From Dermatemys mawii (lineage: Eukaryota; Chordata; Testudines; Dermatemydidae), in assembly GCA_007922305.1 (NCBI GenBank), contig ML677385.1:2192566-2256565 (forward strand): a DNA stretch of 64,000 bases, in the 5' to 3' direction. The notes below the pieces were generated by a model that saw nothing but the letters and a program-made list of their open reading frames with translations, was not told the origin of the DNA and searched no databases. Below, in pieces: positions 1 to 12,539 of this stretch. The number at the start of each line of letters is the position of its first letter. Position 1 is the first letter of the stretch. Made by a program: the position numbers and the translations under genes.

Positions 1-340
1 CTCATTTCCATGAATAGTAAATCATTTGTGTGTTGAAATAAAAGCACTGTTGCTAATGTTTTCCACTGTAAAGGAGTCATATTTGGAATCCTGTGGTAGT
101 TGATTCAGGTAATCTGTTGTTCTGTCTTTTCAATTAAAGACGTGTGATGTGTTTCCTTGGTATCTTATAAGATACAAACAGAAGTTTAGCAACTTTATCC
201 TTGCACTGTAGCTGCTGACTTTTTTTTGTTTTGTTTAAATGAATGAGGAGCCTCCAACTGTATGGAATTGATGCAATCAGAAAGAATGTTATCTCTGTTC
301 TGGCATCACCAGGTTTACTCATCTTATTTTTGTTCCACAG

Positions 341-507
341 AGATTGAAACAGGTCCTGCATCTGCACAGGAGGAATTTGATAATTCTACCTACAAGAACC
401 TCCAGCATCATGAGTATAATATGTATACCTTTGTGGATTTTGACGTGCAGCTCTCAAAATTCAGACAGCCTCAGCCGTCTTCTGGAAGGCTGTCACCGAG
501 GCATTAA
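341..507 (+). CDS. NDUFV3: NDUFV3 terminal coding exon (3' end of gene)
   Basis: NDUFV3 is a small accessory subunit of mitochondrial respiratory complex I, in the NADH-binding flavoprotein module on the matrix side. What is visible is the last exon. A pyrimidine-rich acceptor ends in CAG at 338-340, the exon opens with two bases completing a split codon, and the frame runs to a TAA at 505-507. The encoded tail contains [11 protein letters not shown] and ends SSGRLSPRH, which closely matches the conserved C-terminus of vertebrate NDUFV3. The open frame extends upstream of 341, but that part is intron. Upstream exons, including the mitochondrial targeting peptide, lie outside the window. Position immediately upstream of PKNOX1 on the same strand agrees with the mammalian gene order and strengthens the call. 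Confidence 0.93.
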
Positions 508-612
508 AAGAGCCAAGAGGAAAAGAAATGCTGAAACTTATTTGAATGAATTGCTCTGACACTGCTGCATTGTCTATATTGTAAAAATAAATAAACTTGC
601 AGTAACTTACTT
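508..612 (+). terminator. NDUFV3: NDUFV3 3' UTR and poly(A) signals
   Basis: The 3' UTR is short. Two overlapping AATAAA hexamers occur at 586-591 and 590-595, about 80 bases after the stop, followed by a GT-rich stretch from about 612 (TTGATGGTTTTGATGAGGTT) that fits a downstream cleavage element. Cleavage would be expected near 605-615; the exact site is inferred. Confidence 0.75.
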
Positions 613-754
613 GATGGTTTTGATGAGGTTGTCTTGTCTATCAGAGTCACGCTGTGTTAGAGTCCATTAGCGAGTTACAAATTAGTCATCCTGACTTCTT
701 CATAGTTAGCTTTACTAGATCCCAGTGCATATTGACTCAAGATGTAGTCTAAGC

Positions 755-1192
755 TAGAGGTGGCCAAACCATGGCTCGCAAGATACATGCGGCTCTTTTA
801 CAGTTTAAAGTGCGGCTCACAGAGGGGCCCTCCCACATTCTGCACCTATCAGACTATGGGGAGGAGCTCGGGGATTCTGCTTTTTGGTGTGGTGATGGGG
901 GTAGTTGCTTCTGCCCTGTAGAGAGGGAGGTCTCGTGACTTCAACCCTGTGGGAGGCATCTGCCAGGGATCAGGACTTCAGCAGGAGCAGGGCTGAAGCC
1001 CCTGGCCCCTCTCCCTGCTGGGTTGAAGCCCCGAGACCCCTTCTCCTCCATCCCCCTTCTCAAGGCAGAAGCCTCTAGCTCCACCACCCCTATGCAGGGT
1101 TGAAACCCTGCTCTGGCTGGCATGCCCCGGCTGTTGAATTTCTGAAGATTGTCGTGTGCAACTCAAAGGGTCCGTATGTTTGGCCAGCTCTG
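755..1192. mobile_element. Non-autonomous hAT-type element with 8-bp target duplication
   Basis: The ends are inverted: AGAGGTGGCCAAACC at the left and GTTTGGCCAGCTCTG at the right. The element is flanked by GTCTAAGC (747-754) and GTCTAAAG (1193-1200), a 7-of-8 match, as expected for an 8-bp hAT duplication. The interior is GC-rich, without a transposase frame. Size is 438 bp. Confidence 0.75.
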
Positions 1193-1605
1193 GTCTAAAG
1201 TGGCTAGGTATCAGGTATCTGATTCTAAACTTTGGCCTTGATCCTGCCCTCTGATTCACAGCACCATTTATTTTGAAGGAAATCAATGAATGTGCATCTG
1301 TTTGTCCATTATATGCCTCACTGTATTATTAGGATGATTAATTTTATTACTTTTATTCTGTTAGTGTCCATATTGCGATGTTCTCTTCATACAAGAAGAC
1401 TATCACTGCTTTAAAGAGCTTATGCATGCTGCATGATGTGAGGACTAAAACCTTTTGTTGAAGAGGGGGTTATGGTAAAGAATATCCTTAATTGGTAGAA
1501 GCATGTGAATATAGATTTTCTTTATCTCCTTACATAACTGACAAAATTGAGACATTCCTAGAACTTGTAATAGAGCAAATGATGGGGGACTCATACAACT
1601 GATTA

Positions 1606-1817
1606 CAGGCGAGTCGCATCTTACGTGCATTCAACATGCGCGATTTCAGCTTTACGTGGTCGGCAGAAATAAAAGGGAAAAATAAAAATTTAAAAACTGT
1701 ATCTGTAAGGCAGGCGATTCCACACACCATTTAACTCAATGAGTTTTGACTATACACGGTTTTCGCTTTACGCGCTGACCGCAGAACGTAACCCCCGTGT
1801 AAGATGCGACTCGCCTG
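1606..1817. mobile_element. Pogo/Tigger-like MITE, perfect 19-bp terminal inverted repeats, TA target site
   Basis: The left end CAGGCGAGTCGCATCTTAC (1606-1624) is exactly the reverse complement of the right end (1799-1817). TA dinucleotides flank both ends (1604-1605 and 1818-1819). Termini starting with CAG and a TA duplication are typical of the pogo branch of Tc1/mariner. The 212-bp interior has no coding frame but carries two similar direct motifs (CTTTACG followed by a G/C-rich CAGAA block near 1651 and 1768). Confidence 0.8.
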
Positions 1818-3493
1818 TAATTACAGCTTTACTTGATTTTAGTTGGTTCTGTGCAGATTCTCTGAACAAAGTCAAGCTATTTAATATTTAAGAGAACATC
1901 AGTTGGGCAATTCTTAATCCATTACATTACATCAATTAAACTTTTAGGGGTATTATCTCCATATGTATGATAATTGAATAATAATTAAAGCAACAGTGAT
2001 AGTGTGAATCAATAACTCCTCGTACTGATGGACTAAGAGCTTTGGTTTATAGCATTGGGACTGTATTTAAATTCCTACAGTTCTTTTGGAATAAAAGTAA
2101 AAGTTGGGTCTCACTTAATCTATGAAAAATGTGCTGTGATGGGGAAAAAAGTAGTACTCAATTCATAAATCCTCTGTTAATGGTTACATTGATCCTAGAA
2201 AATTTATATTTTTATCCTATTAGTAACCACCTTCCATCGGCTGGGAAACTACTTCGATGGTTGCCAGCTTGTGTGTGTTTAGTTCCACTCCGGTTTTCTT
2301 GTTCTTTCTCTTTTAAAAATTAATTGGCCTTCAAGCAATGTGCTTTGCAGCAAATCCAGAGTTTTCCATTACCTGCTTTTACTTTTACAAACACTAGAAC
2401 AGGTTTGGTCAAAGGGAAAATGAAGTCACACAGTGGACAATCTGGATATTGGCCACAAATCCCTGGGTGCCATTAATAGAGCAGTTATTTATATCTTCAC
2501 TCACCAAAACTAATTTAAAAAGCATTTTATAACTAGTAAAAATGAGCAAGAGGCCCACATGAATCTGTTGCTCAGCGTTTTAAGTTAGGAACCAAGAGAA
2601 CTGTTTTCTTTGCTAAGAAAATGAAAGTAAGATGCACATTAATCCTCCATTAACTACACTTAGAGCTGTGAAATGTAAAAAGCAGCAAATGGAAAATACA
2701 GATCCATGTGTTTACTCTTCTTGCACATTTATATAATAATGTTGGCATTAACATTAGTGAAACATCGGGGTTCACTGGGACAGCAAGTCCTGTTCTGAAA
2801 CCATATATACTGTATCTGTAAGATAGAAAGGACTGTGCTGTTACTAACAAATATAAACATGATAATGTGTGTGTTCAAAAGTAGCCTTGTGAGTTTTCAT
2901 GCTGAAGAGCCTAATCTTACATCAGTGAAATCCGTGGCAGTTTTGTAATTGACTGAAATGGGAGCAGAATCAAGTCCAAAATGCACTGCATGTCGCCTAT
3001 AATTCAGAACTATACCAGTGCTAAAATATCTGTAAACCATGGTTTTATTTTTATAATTACATAAGGAGTCGGTAGATCATGTCAGATATTATTTGTACAG
3101 AGTAAAAGTAAAAATGAAGTACAGTCTAATAATGTGGGCTATAGATTTGCTAAATACAAACATTGTGTTGTAGATTGTAAATTCTTTGGAGCCAAGACTG
3201 TTCATTTTGTGCTCTCCTCCTTACTAAGTACACAGCCTCAGAAGTGGGTACATTAATACATAGTTTAGTAGATCTACTAAAAATAAGTGGATTCTAGTAG
3301 AGCGGAAACTCCTTTAGTTCCTAGTCTGTATTTGAAGTTGATAGAAATTTGCCACATACATCAGTGTGTACAGGATTAGCCTTTTGTAGTTATGAAAGAA
3401 GGGTAGCAGAGACAAGACACACAGAATGTCCTTTTGGACTGTATGACACAGTTCAAGTAACTATCAGATGGTGACAGTCTTCTACCCATCTTT

Positions 3494-3575
3494 TCATAGA
3501 TTCCAAGGCCAGAAGGGACCATTGTGGTCATTTAGTCTGACCTCCCCTATCACACAGGCCATAAAGGACAAAATT
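3494..3575 (-). mobile_element. CR1 LINE 3'-end fragment
   Basis: The plus-strand text TCATAGATTCCAAGGCCAGA, followed by AGGGACCATTGTGGTCAT and a run through ACACAGGCCATAA, is the reverse complement of the characteristic CR1 3' terminus found throughout turtle and crocodilian genomes. Only the extreme 3' tail is present, which fits 5' truncation at insertion. Confidence 0.8.
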
Positions 3576-4722
3576 GAAGTAACTTTGCAATTCTGTCAAT
3601 ACATGCCCTAATACTATGTTCTCTTATAGTCAGTGTTGTATTCTACAATTAAGAGAAGAGACCTTAACTGCTGTATGCTTCCTACCATCACCATAGAAAT
3701 ACTACTTCCTGGATTTTTGTAGAAAAGGGCATCAGTACAGATTGGATTTCTTATGTAGTGGCTTGTTACAAAAGGACTAATTGCATTTCTTTTCTGAATG
3801 CAGTTTAATTTCAAAGCACCTCATGGTCTGAAAACAGAATGAGATATGATCAAAAGATTTACACATTTCTAATCTATCCTTTTTTTATCATTTGTTTATA
3901 ATACATGGTATGTAATATATTATGACATCATCCAGGTAAGGATTCTGTCCTGTTGTTCTAGACAGAGGTCTAGAGGTAGACATGATCCCTGTTTCAAAAA
4001 TCTTTCAGCCTATGATGTTTATACAGTTCTGTAACACCTCCAAAAGTAAAACGAAGTAGGCCCAAAACAAGTTCTACAAAACCTAGCAGAAAATTCTTAA
4101 TAAAAATTTTAAAGCAGTGTTTGCAAGCCAAATAATGTAGCATTGTGCAAATAGATGAGAATGTTAAAGTGAAACTCACTAGAATCTAACAAAGTGAAAC
4201 TGGATTATTTTCATTTTCTAAGATGCATAAACAGCAGAAATCGATAAGAAATAAGATTTTTTTAAATGCAGATGCAATTATTGAAGTTATTCATAACAGA
4301 AATGTGAAGACTTTTTGAGATCCAGCTCAGACCCAGTAAACAGGCATACCAGTAGCGTAGTCAGTAGTCTTTTTCAGAACCTGTTTTAAATAGGTGAAAA
4401 GCCTTCTAACTTGATGGTATTTAAGATAATTTCTTCCAAAGTGTGTTCCATGTTTTGAACAGCTGAGCAGAAAAACAATCAGTGCTGTTCAAAGTAAATG
4501 ATTTTCTGAATAGTTACATTAGTCCTAGCATGTGAGTCTGAAACCCTGTCCTGCCATTGACCAAGCTGCTTTTAAATATGCATTAAGGTGAAAACAAGAA
4601 TAAGTTTATCATCAAAGAACAGAAATTCAAATGATGGCAAGTAAGAATAATGGAAACAAATGATTACATAAAACTCAAAATCATAATATGCTTTCTATAG
4701 CCTAAAGTAAACTCACAAAAAT

Positions 4723-4865
4723 TCCCCACTGGACTGGAGCAGCGAACCGTAGCCAGTGGGAGCTGAGATTGGCCGAACCCGCGGATGTGGCAGGTAAACA
4801 AACCGGCCAGACCCGCCAAGGGTGCTTATCCTGAGGGGACCGTGTGTCAAGGTTGCTGATCCCTG
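4723..4865 (+). mobile_element. hAT-type element remnant (right end)
   Basis: The segment runs from CCCCACTGGACTGG through CCAGTGGGAGCTGAGATTGG to GGTTGCTGATCCCTG. A related fragment occurs at 22885-23027 (shared CAGCGAACCG, GCCA then GGGAGCTG). The end resembles the terminal repeat of the hAT element at 54106-54414 in reverse. The left terminus is missing. Confidence 0.55.
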
Positions 4866-7800
4866 GGTTAGATAAATCTAGAATAACACTCTTTGGTGTT
4901 TTTCAGCCCACACAGGCCCAATCCTGGAAGATGCTGAGTTGTCAAATGACTTGAACTCCTAAGATAAGAGTTTTCAACACCTTGCATGAGGAATTTAACA
5001 TCCTGCAGGACTGGACTCAGAAGTGGTGGACATATATACATTTATTTCCATGGATTGTGTTTACACTCAATCACTTTTTATTATTTTCTAAAATCTTCAT
5101 AGTTACTCATAGCTTCCCTTTCTCTACCCTAATCTGCTCCACCCATTTCATTATTATACTGAGTTTTTATTTTTCAAATCTTGGCTGTATTATCGAGCAC
5201 CGGATTTCAGGCTGGGGGCACTGGGATGTGTTAGAGATCCCTCATAACTGTATATTTAAAGTCCATATTTTTCATTCTTCAATATTCACCTTATTTTTTC
5301 ACTATGTTATTCATTCAGTCTCATGCTATTAATAGGTCCCTTTTGTATTATGAATTTTTATAGCTTTCTATTCCCCTTCTCTTTTTTCAACATCCTGTCT
5401 TTTGTTTAAAATAGGTAGAATAGGTTAAGTAATATTATGCAGGGATTGCTACACCATATAGTAAGTTTTAGGTGTCTTACTGCAGCTAGGGAGGCTTATA
5501 GTATTACAAAGGGGAGAGGGTTACTGTAAGTGTAACTGAATAGGTAGTAGGGTTCATATATAATGTATACATCTGTGTGATGGATAACTTTTTATTCATT
5601 ATGACATTTTCAAATGACTTGCAGATGTATTACTGCTGCAGCTGTTATGGACCTTATAATGGCATTAAGCTCTGACTCCGAGAATAATTTTGAGCCAACG
5701 GATTCTGGCAGTGACTACAGTTGTAAATCCCACTAAGAAAATCATTATCAGCAATGGAGATGGTGAGGAGACACTGGACAGGGGATAACCCTGGACCAAA
5801 GCTTGACATAGAGGCATGGATTTTGAAACCTTTCTCTCTTTTAACTGCCCCAATAATGTCCCACCACAGTACTTCCCACTAGGGGAATATCTGGAACTTA
5901 ACGTGATCATTACATGTTTTCCCCCACACAATATTTTCAGTTTCTAAATATCTTTCTAATCAGATTATTTATACTAAAAACAAAAAGCTATGGTAGGGTA
6001 AAATGTTGTTGGTGAACTTTTTAAATAAAAAATGTACAGTTTTTATGAGTTCTGTAGCCGCTATAATTGGGTACCATTGAGCATCTGTGGTGTCTTGTGT
6101 ACACTTTTATGTTATAAAATTGTGTTACTTTGTGTCTCTGGAGACTGTACATAATAATCAGTATATTTATTTGGTTGGCAGTGTGAACCATGCCATTGTT
6201 CTAAGGATTACCATATAAAATAAACAATATGATCAAATTACAGTTGACTTTTACCTTTTACATTGAACTTCCTGACTCTTATGGACTTAAAAATGTCCAC
6301 CATAATACAGAATTAATGTGACTTTTTGCATTTAATTTTCTATTTTTTTAATTAAAGAAAATGTTGAGAATTGATTGAATGTTCAAATAAGCATACAGAG
6401 TACATTTATATGAATGATATCACACTGAAATAGACACTAAGTGGGTTTGTTTCAATCTTCTGATATCAAAAATATTTGGGAAATACAAGCATGCTCATTT
6501 TTGTGAGCAGACATTTTCATTTGCAGGGGGCAGCGTGGCAAAAAGTGAATGGGTCTGACAGTGTTCTGTGATATTGCTCATAAAGCAGGAATATGTGAAA
6601 CAGCCCCTTGAGACAGAAAGCTGAACTGGACATGTGAAATCTTTACTGTGGATCAGAAATCACATATGATGAAGGTATTTCATTGGTGTAGCTTATGATA
6701 CTTCAGAATGTTTTATAAGGTGTACCCAGTTACAGTTTTGAAAAGTTAATTTACGGTAGCTCAGAGGGCTCTTGTAATCTATTTAAAGGTGATAAAAACC
6801 ACATATAATAGTATTCCTGACACACTTTGAAATTACTTCTGGTAATGAAACAAACATTTGAATTCTGTACACAGCTCAGTGTGATATTTAAGTGCATAGT
6901 TAAGTATATTGAAATTTATAAAAGGCACACAATCAACATAAAAGTACTCTGTATTAAAATATCCTTATCACTGCTACTAGCAACACTTTACATTATTAAA
7001 AGAGTTTTTAAAATATTATTTACTTTTTACTATTCCTGGAATTTTCAAATATTTTGATATTATAGACCATATGTTAATAGAGATTTCTCATAATAAAACT
7101 CCTCACACATTTTTAGTCAGATAACATCACTCAGGGAACTACAGCAGTTTCTTGTATTGAGCAGTATTATCAGGAAAATATGTATGTATTTTAACTGCCT
7201 TAGTGCAATGCATTGTGTCTTTTTTTTAAAAAAAAAAAGTTATCTTCTTTTCCTCTTCCTTTCTTTTTTTCCCCCCATTTGTTCTGTTTCTCTCTGTTCA
7301 TGCTTCTCTACTGTCTTTCCATCTTTTACTTTTACTTTACATTTACTTTTCTTTCACTGCACATGCTTGCTTGTTATGTAGTCCTCCTGTTCCTCTGCCT
7401 ACATTTTCCCAAAGCTTGATTCTCTTTTCTCCTGGACATTATCTCCAGCAGCTACCTGGTCTTTTGGACATACCGCTCAGCTGCCTTGTTTTCTTTTCTT
7501 TTGCTCCCCTGGTCACTCCACTCCTGTTTTTTTTTTTATTCTAGTTGCTAAGCATTGCTCTTGATTCCTCTCCTGTTCCATTTATACAGCTGATGTGGGG
7601 TGGCTGGCTGGCTGGCTCCTTCACCTCATTCCCAGCTGCTTTTGGAAAGCCTCCTATTTCTTCTGTGCTATAAAAACCCTGGAGACGTGTAAAAGCAGCT
7701 GGAAATGAAGAGTAAAGACAGGTCTCCATGGGCCATAAGCAAGTATTCTGTGGACTTTAGTTTGAGAACCTCTGATGTTTGTTTTCTTTTTGCATTTCAC

Positions 7801-9681
7801 TTGGGACCCAATCCATCTCCCGTTGAAGCTAACAGGAGTCTTTCCACTGACTTTAGATTTGGGTGATGGCTCTGGCCGCTTTATTGGAAAGTGAAAGTAG
7901 TCTAATTGGTTTTATTTTTATTTCTAGTCAGTTTCATTCTCAGGTTCTCATGCACTGACTAGAACAATGTTGTTTGCATTTGCAACACTACAGGTTAACA
8001 GTTAAATAAAATGTTCTCATTTAAATTTTATATTTAAATCAAAAAAGTCTTTTGATACATAAAAGGTCCCCTTTCCTTCCCTGCCTCCCTTTCAAAAAAA
8101 AAAAAAAATACATTTTAGGCTTCAGATTTACTGTGTCTTTTCAAACAGTTTATATTTTGGAAGAAAGTTTGCAATCAAGTGACCAAATATCCATAATTCC
8201 TTGGCATGAATAAAAAAAACAGATAATTCCCCCTCAAACTCTTTCTATATAATTTGTTTATGATATCTCAAACGGAAAATGAATGTTCTGACTTACGAAA
8301 TAATTTAGCTCCATTACCATTCAGGTCCTACAGCAAAGTGTGTTGCAGGTAGGAATGCAATATAGCATTGTTTGGGGTATTTTTGTAATACTATTCACTC
8401 TGCTGTATTTGTTGTGCTGGTACTCTCAGCTAACTTTTCAGCTGTTTGTTAAAATGTTAAAACAGGAGTGAAAGATGTCAAAGTATTGGAGAACATATAG
8501 AATGGAATATGTATATATAAAATAGGCCTTTTATACTCAAGATAGCCGAACATTCTTTCCAAATAACGCATTCAGTACTGGTAATGCAGTGACTCAATTG
8601 TATAAACAGATGGAATAACTATTATGCAGCCAATGATTCAGCTAACGTACAGCACTGGAAATTAGAACTCATTTTAATGAGAGAGGGAATGCCAAAAAGG
8701 AGATAGAGTTTATTCCTTTCTCTTTTTGGGAAATGCCTTGAGGTCTTTAATTTTTCTCTGAACAGAGATAGGTAAATGAAACCACTGTGTAATATCTCAT
8801 CAAAAGAATTGCATGTTGATCAGTGTGCAGAATTGCCTTAGAGCTGTACTGCATTGCAGGGCCAGCATTTGATATGAGCCCAAAGCCTGCTGTGGAACAC
8901 GATCTCTTAACATTTTTGCCGAGAGGGAATGTTATCAACTGAGTTATACTGTATTCATGGACTTAATATCTACTTAGACTCAGTTAAATTATTAATATTA
9001 ACTTAGATTATTATTAGTATTAACATGAGTCCCACATTTATTGTACGGGTCACAAGTTTTTTTCACTATTGTTACTATGCCATGTAAAACTCTAGTATGA
9101 ATGTTCAGCATACATGAACAGACATACAAGCACTGCTTTTGTGGGTGCATTCCAAATAGCCATAGGACATCAAAATGGTTAACATATATCCCTTATTATT
9201 TAACTGTTTTTTTTCCATTAGTAACAAGAGAGAGCAGCAGTTGAACTCTTCCTTTGTTAAAAGCTCAGCACTTAAGAAACTGGCATCATTGTAATGGAAA
9301 CCTGTGTGAAACACTATTATGACAATGTTATGCCAACCTGATCATTGGAACTAAAGATTTTTTTCAGTATAATGTTATACACATACTCATCCCAACACCA
9401 CTTTAAAACGTAGCATTTAATGCTTAAATATCAAAAAGTTTCAAAGTACATAATAAAGACTAACTATTGTCAGATGAAATGTTTCCTTTTTTCTGTTTGA
9501 ATATGTTAAGTACAAAACTTACATCAATATGATACTATGCATATTGTTTTAATAATCAGAACTTAGGAATTGCAAAAATTAATGATGTCACAGTAACCTT
9601 AAAAGGTATACTATGTATATACAGGATCCCGTTTTGCTCTCAGCTACAACTGTATAAGTCCTATTTCAGAAAATTGTAGTT

Positions 9682-9935
9682 GTATGTATATCTCTGAGAA
9701 CAGAATTGGGCTTGTTATATGTTAAGGCTACATTTAATAACTTGAGCCCTAAACCCTGCAAGCACTTATGCAGATGCCTAACTTTACAACCATGAACAGT
9801 CTCATTAAAATGCTTAAGGTTATTCATGGTAGTAAAATTAAGCATATGCATAAGTGTTTGCAGGACTAGGGTTAAGTTATTAAAGGTAGCCTTACTATAT
9901 AATAAGCCCAGTTCTGTTCTCAGCACTACACGTAC
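9682..9935. repeat. Long inverted repeat (fold-back, arms about 115 bp)
   Basis: Left arm about 9682-9799 pairs with right arm about 9825-9935. For example CTGAGAACAGAATTGGGCTT matches the reverse complement of the right side with one to two differences. GGCTAC..TTTAATAACTT and GCAAGCACTTATGCA also pair with their counterparts. The loop is about 25 bp. No transposase is encoded. It could be a fold-back transposon or MITE of palindromic design; target duplications were not resolved. Confidence 0.75.
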
Positions 9936-10203
9936 AGTTTGTACTCAATATGTGCAGTGTAGGCGGAAAAAAAGTTAAAATTAAGTATGAGAACCTTGGT
10001 ATTTAATTACTTGTAACTGCAAGACTTTGGTAGTGCCAGTCATTTAAAGCTTTTTACAAATTGTAATTGCAAGCATTAAACATTATGACAGCTATAACAA
10101 TATCCTGGTCAAACTTTACTGAATTAAATTAAACCTTATCAAATTAAGTTTAAGTATTTTAACAGTTCATTGGATTAAAAATGGAAAATTTTATGCACTC
10201 TTA

Positions 10204-10990
10204 AGGAATTGTATGTATTTCTGTGGGGGAAGGGGACCACATCCCACCAGGAACTAAGAACAGTGAGAGTTCGAGAGTGGGGGTGGAGGGGCATGATTGG
10301 GCAAATTAACTCAGTTTGTAACACCTACAGAGAGCTACCACCACCTGGAGAGAGACTTGCCTATACTGGTTCAAACTGAATTCTCCAGGGAATTGTCCAA
10401 CAAAGAAAGGTTTTTTGATTAAATAGCCTGAGCTAAAGTGACTTGAGTGCTTCATTTTGATCCAGCAAATGGACAATTGTCTGCTCCAAGTGGGGCCCCA
10501 ATCTTTAGGGAAGGGTTGGTCCACTGAGGCCCTATTAGATATGGGAGCAAGTTCTGAGAGAGAACTTATGAACTGGAGGGGTTTGAAGGACTAATCACCA
10601 ATCAGAGCTTTGTTAGGGTGGTGGTGGGAGGATCCCTCATAGGCTTACTACCATGAGTGTAAGTTCTTTTATGGTTTTTAATGATTTGTCTGTAGTGCTT
10701 TTAGCATAAGAATAAAAGTGCTTGCTTAGAAAGAGCTGTGTGGTAACTTATAACTGGGTAATTACAGTGTCTACTGTGTCTGAGCAGAGCAGCAAAGCAA
10801 GCCTGCCAAGGCAGTCTGTCTTTTGGGGTATAACACAATGAAGGCAGCCTGGAAATACACCAGTGAGCAGGAAGAGAGACACAGGTCTCTTCCCAAGAGA
10901 ATTGACAACTGTGGAGCCTGGAGCTGAGAGCCTAGAATGGGTTCCCTTGCAGGACCAAGTGCGGGGAATACAGGTGCAGTTGCCCTGACC
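10204..10990 (+). repeat. LTR-like block, family unassigned
   Basis: This block has features of a retroviral or gypsy-type LTR: an AATAAA signal inside AGAATAAAAGTGCTTGC near 10710 and a following CTGTGTGGTAACTTATAACTGG segment resembling turtle LTR sequences. No internal coding region was recognised on either side and neither boundary was proven. A solo LTR is the best guess. Alternative: an unrelated dispersed repeat. Confidence 0.3.
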
Positions 10991-11679
10991 TATGACAACC
11001 ATTTTATTCAAAAAAGTGTTTGTATTCACTTTGCGTGTTTTCTAAGTCAAAAAAGGAGACTTGCACATCAATATCACCATTGGTTTATATTATGTACTCC
11101 CACAGCTATGGAATTCTACAGAATTCAAAAGCACTCCATCCACCCTCTCATTGTGGCTCTCCTCTACCCTTTGTTGTATCATTCTCCTATCCTGGATCCT
11201 TTGTAGTGCTGGGAAGTGGGAGCACATGATTGTTTGGCAGCCAGGGGTGGAGAGAGAGAAAAGAGTACACATTCTTTCCTCTAATTCATTTTCTACATTT
11301 TTCTTTTTCCTTGTTTTCTCCTTTCACTGTTGTTAACCCTTCCAATTTTAATGCAAGTCTCTTGATATTTCGGTGGTTTTCTTAAAGGTTTATCTTGTGG
11401 AATCAGCTTTCATTTAAAAAGAGGAAGTTTCTAGCCCCAGTGATTGCAGGGTAAAGCTTGACATGAACCCTAAAGGCTCAAAAGCCATAAGGCAAATAAA
11501 AATACAAAATGTATTATTTATTATTAAAATCTCATTTTTTTTTTTTAGACAATATTATCAGTTTTGTCACCTGATTTTTAAAAACTTGGGATTGGCAATA
11601 CTGGTTTCCCCTTTACTATTTCTGCCAGACTTATTTTTTATCACATTCACAGTCTCCACATGGATCTGCATATACAGAG

Positions 11680-11950
11680 AAGTGGCAAGAGAGGGAGCTC
11701 GCTTGGGGTATTGCCTACACCACACTGGCATAGCAATGGTGCTGCAGCTGTGGGGCTGCAATATAGACACTTCTACATCAGAAGAAGGGGTCTTTCCTTC
11801 ATGTAGCTCATCCACCTCTCTGAGAGGCAGTAGCTAGGTCAGTGGAAGAATTCAGGGTTAGGTTGACCTATATTGCACAGAATATGAAGTTTTTCACAGC
11901 CCTGAGCAATGTAGTTAGGGCTACCTAAGTTTTAGGTATAGCCCAGGCCT
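11680..11950. mobile_element. DNA-transposon (MITE) fragment
   Basis: The sequence contains GCTGCAGCTGTGGGGCTGCA, ACTTCTACATCAGAAG, AGTAGCTAGGTCAGTGGAAG and CTGAGCAATGTAGTTAGG, a chain of motifs recurrent in a turtle MITE family with terminal GTAGAC-type ends. The element at 23954-24536 carries related motifs (TAGCTATGTCAGCAGGAGAG). It appears degraded, with termini not clearly resolved. Confidence 0.5.
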
Positions 11951-12386
11951 TGTAGGCCTCCTCAGGCAAGAAGATGGCTAAAATGATAATATGTGACTGG
12001 ATAGGTGGTGATGGTAGGTGTAGGGTGACTAGATTCTCAGAGAAACTGCAGATGGGGACAGAGCAGGGCTTTGATAGATGGAGAGAAGTGGGGTCATGCT
12101 TAGGGGATATGGGACACACTTGTATAGTACATAGACACTCAGCTAGCCTACTGCCAATTTCACCAGCTCAGCTGGCCAAGGGTCTTCCCCTTGCCTGGCT
12201 CTGCAGGTGGCTTTGGCAAACAGTGCAGTAGTGCGCTTGTGTAACACCAACAGGACTGCTGAGATGGCCTCTGCCATTCCCAGGCTGCTTCCCTTCACCC
12301 CCTGCCTTTATTTGCATCCCTGAGTGTGGGTAGCAAGGCCCTGACGATGGGCTGGCTGTGTGGGTGGGAGGGGATGTGTGTGAATA

Positions 12387-12511
12387 GGGTGACCAGATGT
12401 CCCGATTTTATAGGGACAGTCCCGATATTTGGGGCTTTTACTTCTATAGGCTCCCATCACCCCCCACCTCACCCGCTGTCCTGATTGTTCTCCCTTGCTG
12501 TCTGGTCACCC
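12387..12511 (+). mobile_element. Mariner-like MITE, copy 1
   Basis: Left end GGGTGACCAGATGTCCCGAT and right end GTCTGGTCACCC are inverted repeats, flanked by TA on both sides (12385-12386 and 12512-12513). Size is 125 bp. A second copy lies in the opposite orientation at 63565-63684. This one sits at the upstream edge of the CpG island, within about 0.7 kb of the candidate PKNOX1 first exon. Confidence 0.75.
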
Positions 12512-12539
12512 TAGGGGCGAGCCCCAGGGCTTTGCATGG

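Larger units (their letters stand above)
613..12539. other. NDUFV3-PKNOX1 intergenic region
   Basis: No host exon was recognised here. It is AT-rich sequence with scattered repeats listed separately: a hAT-type element at 755-1192, a pogo-like element at 1606-1817, a CR1 tail near 3494, a hAT remnant at 4723, an inverted repeat at 9682-9935, an LTR-like block near 10204, a DNA-transposon fragment near 11680 and a mariner-like element at 12387. A pyrimidine-rich block lies at about 7235-7530. Stretches such as 1820-3490, 4870-9680 and 11000-11680 show nothing I can identify; open frames there are short and unlike known proteins. Confidence 0.7.

Noticed and set aside
7240..7530. Long pyrimidine-rich stretch as a regulatory or triplex element
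   Set aside because: Composition alone gives no support; no mirror symmetry or conserved motif was seen.
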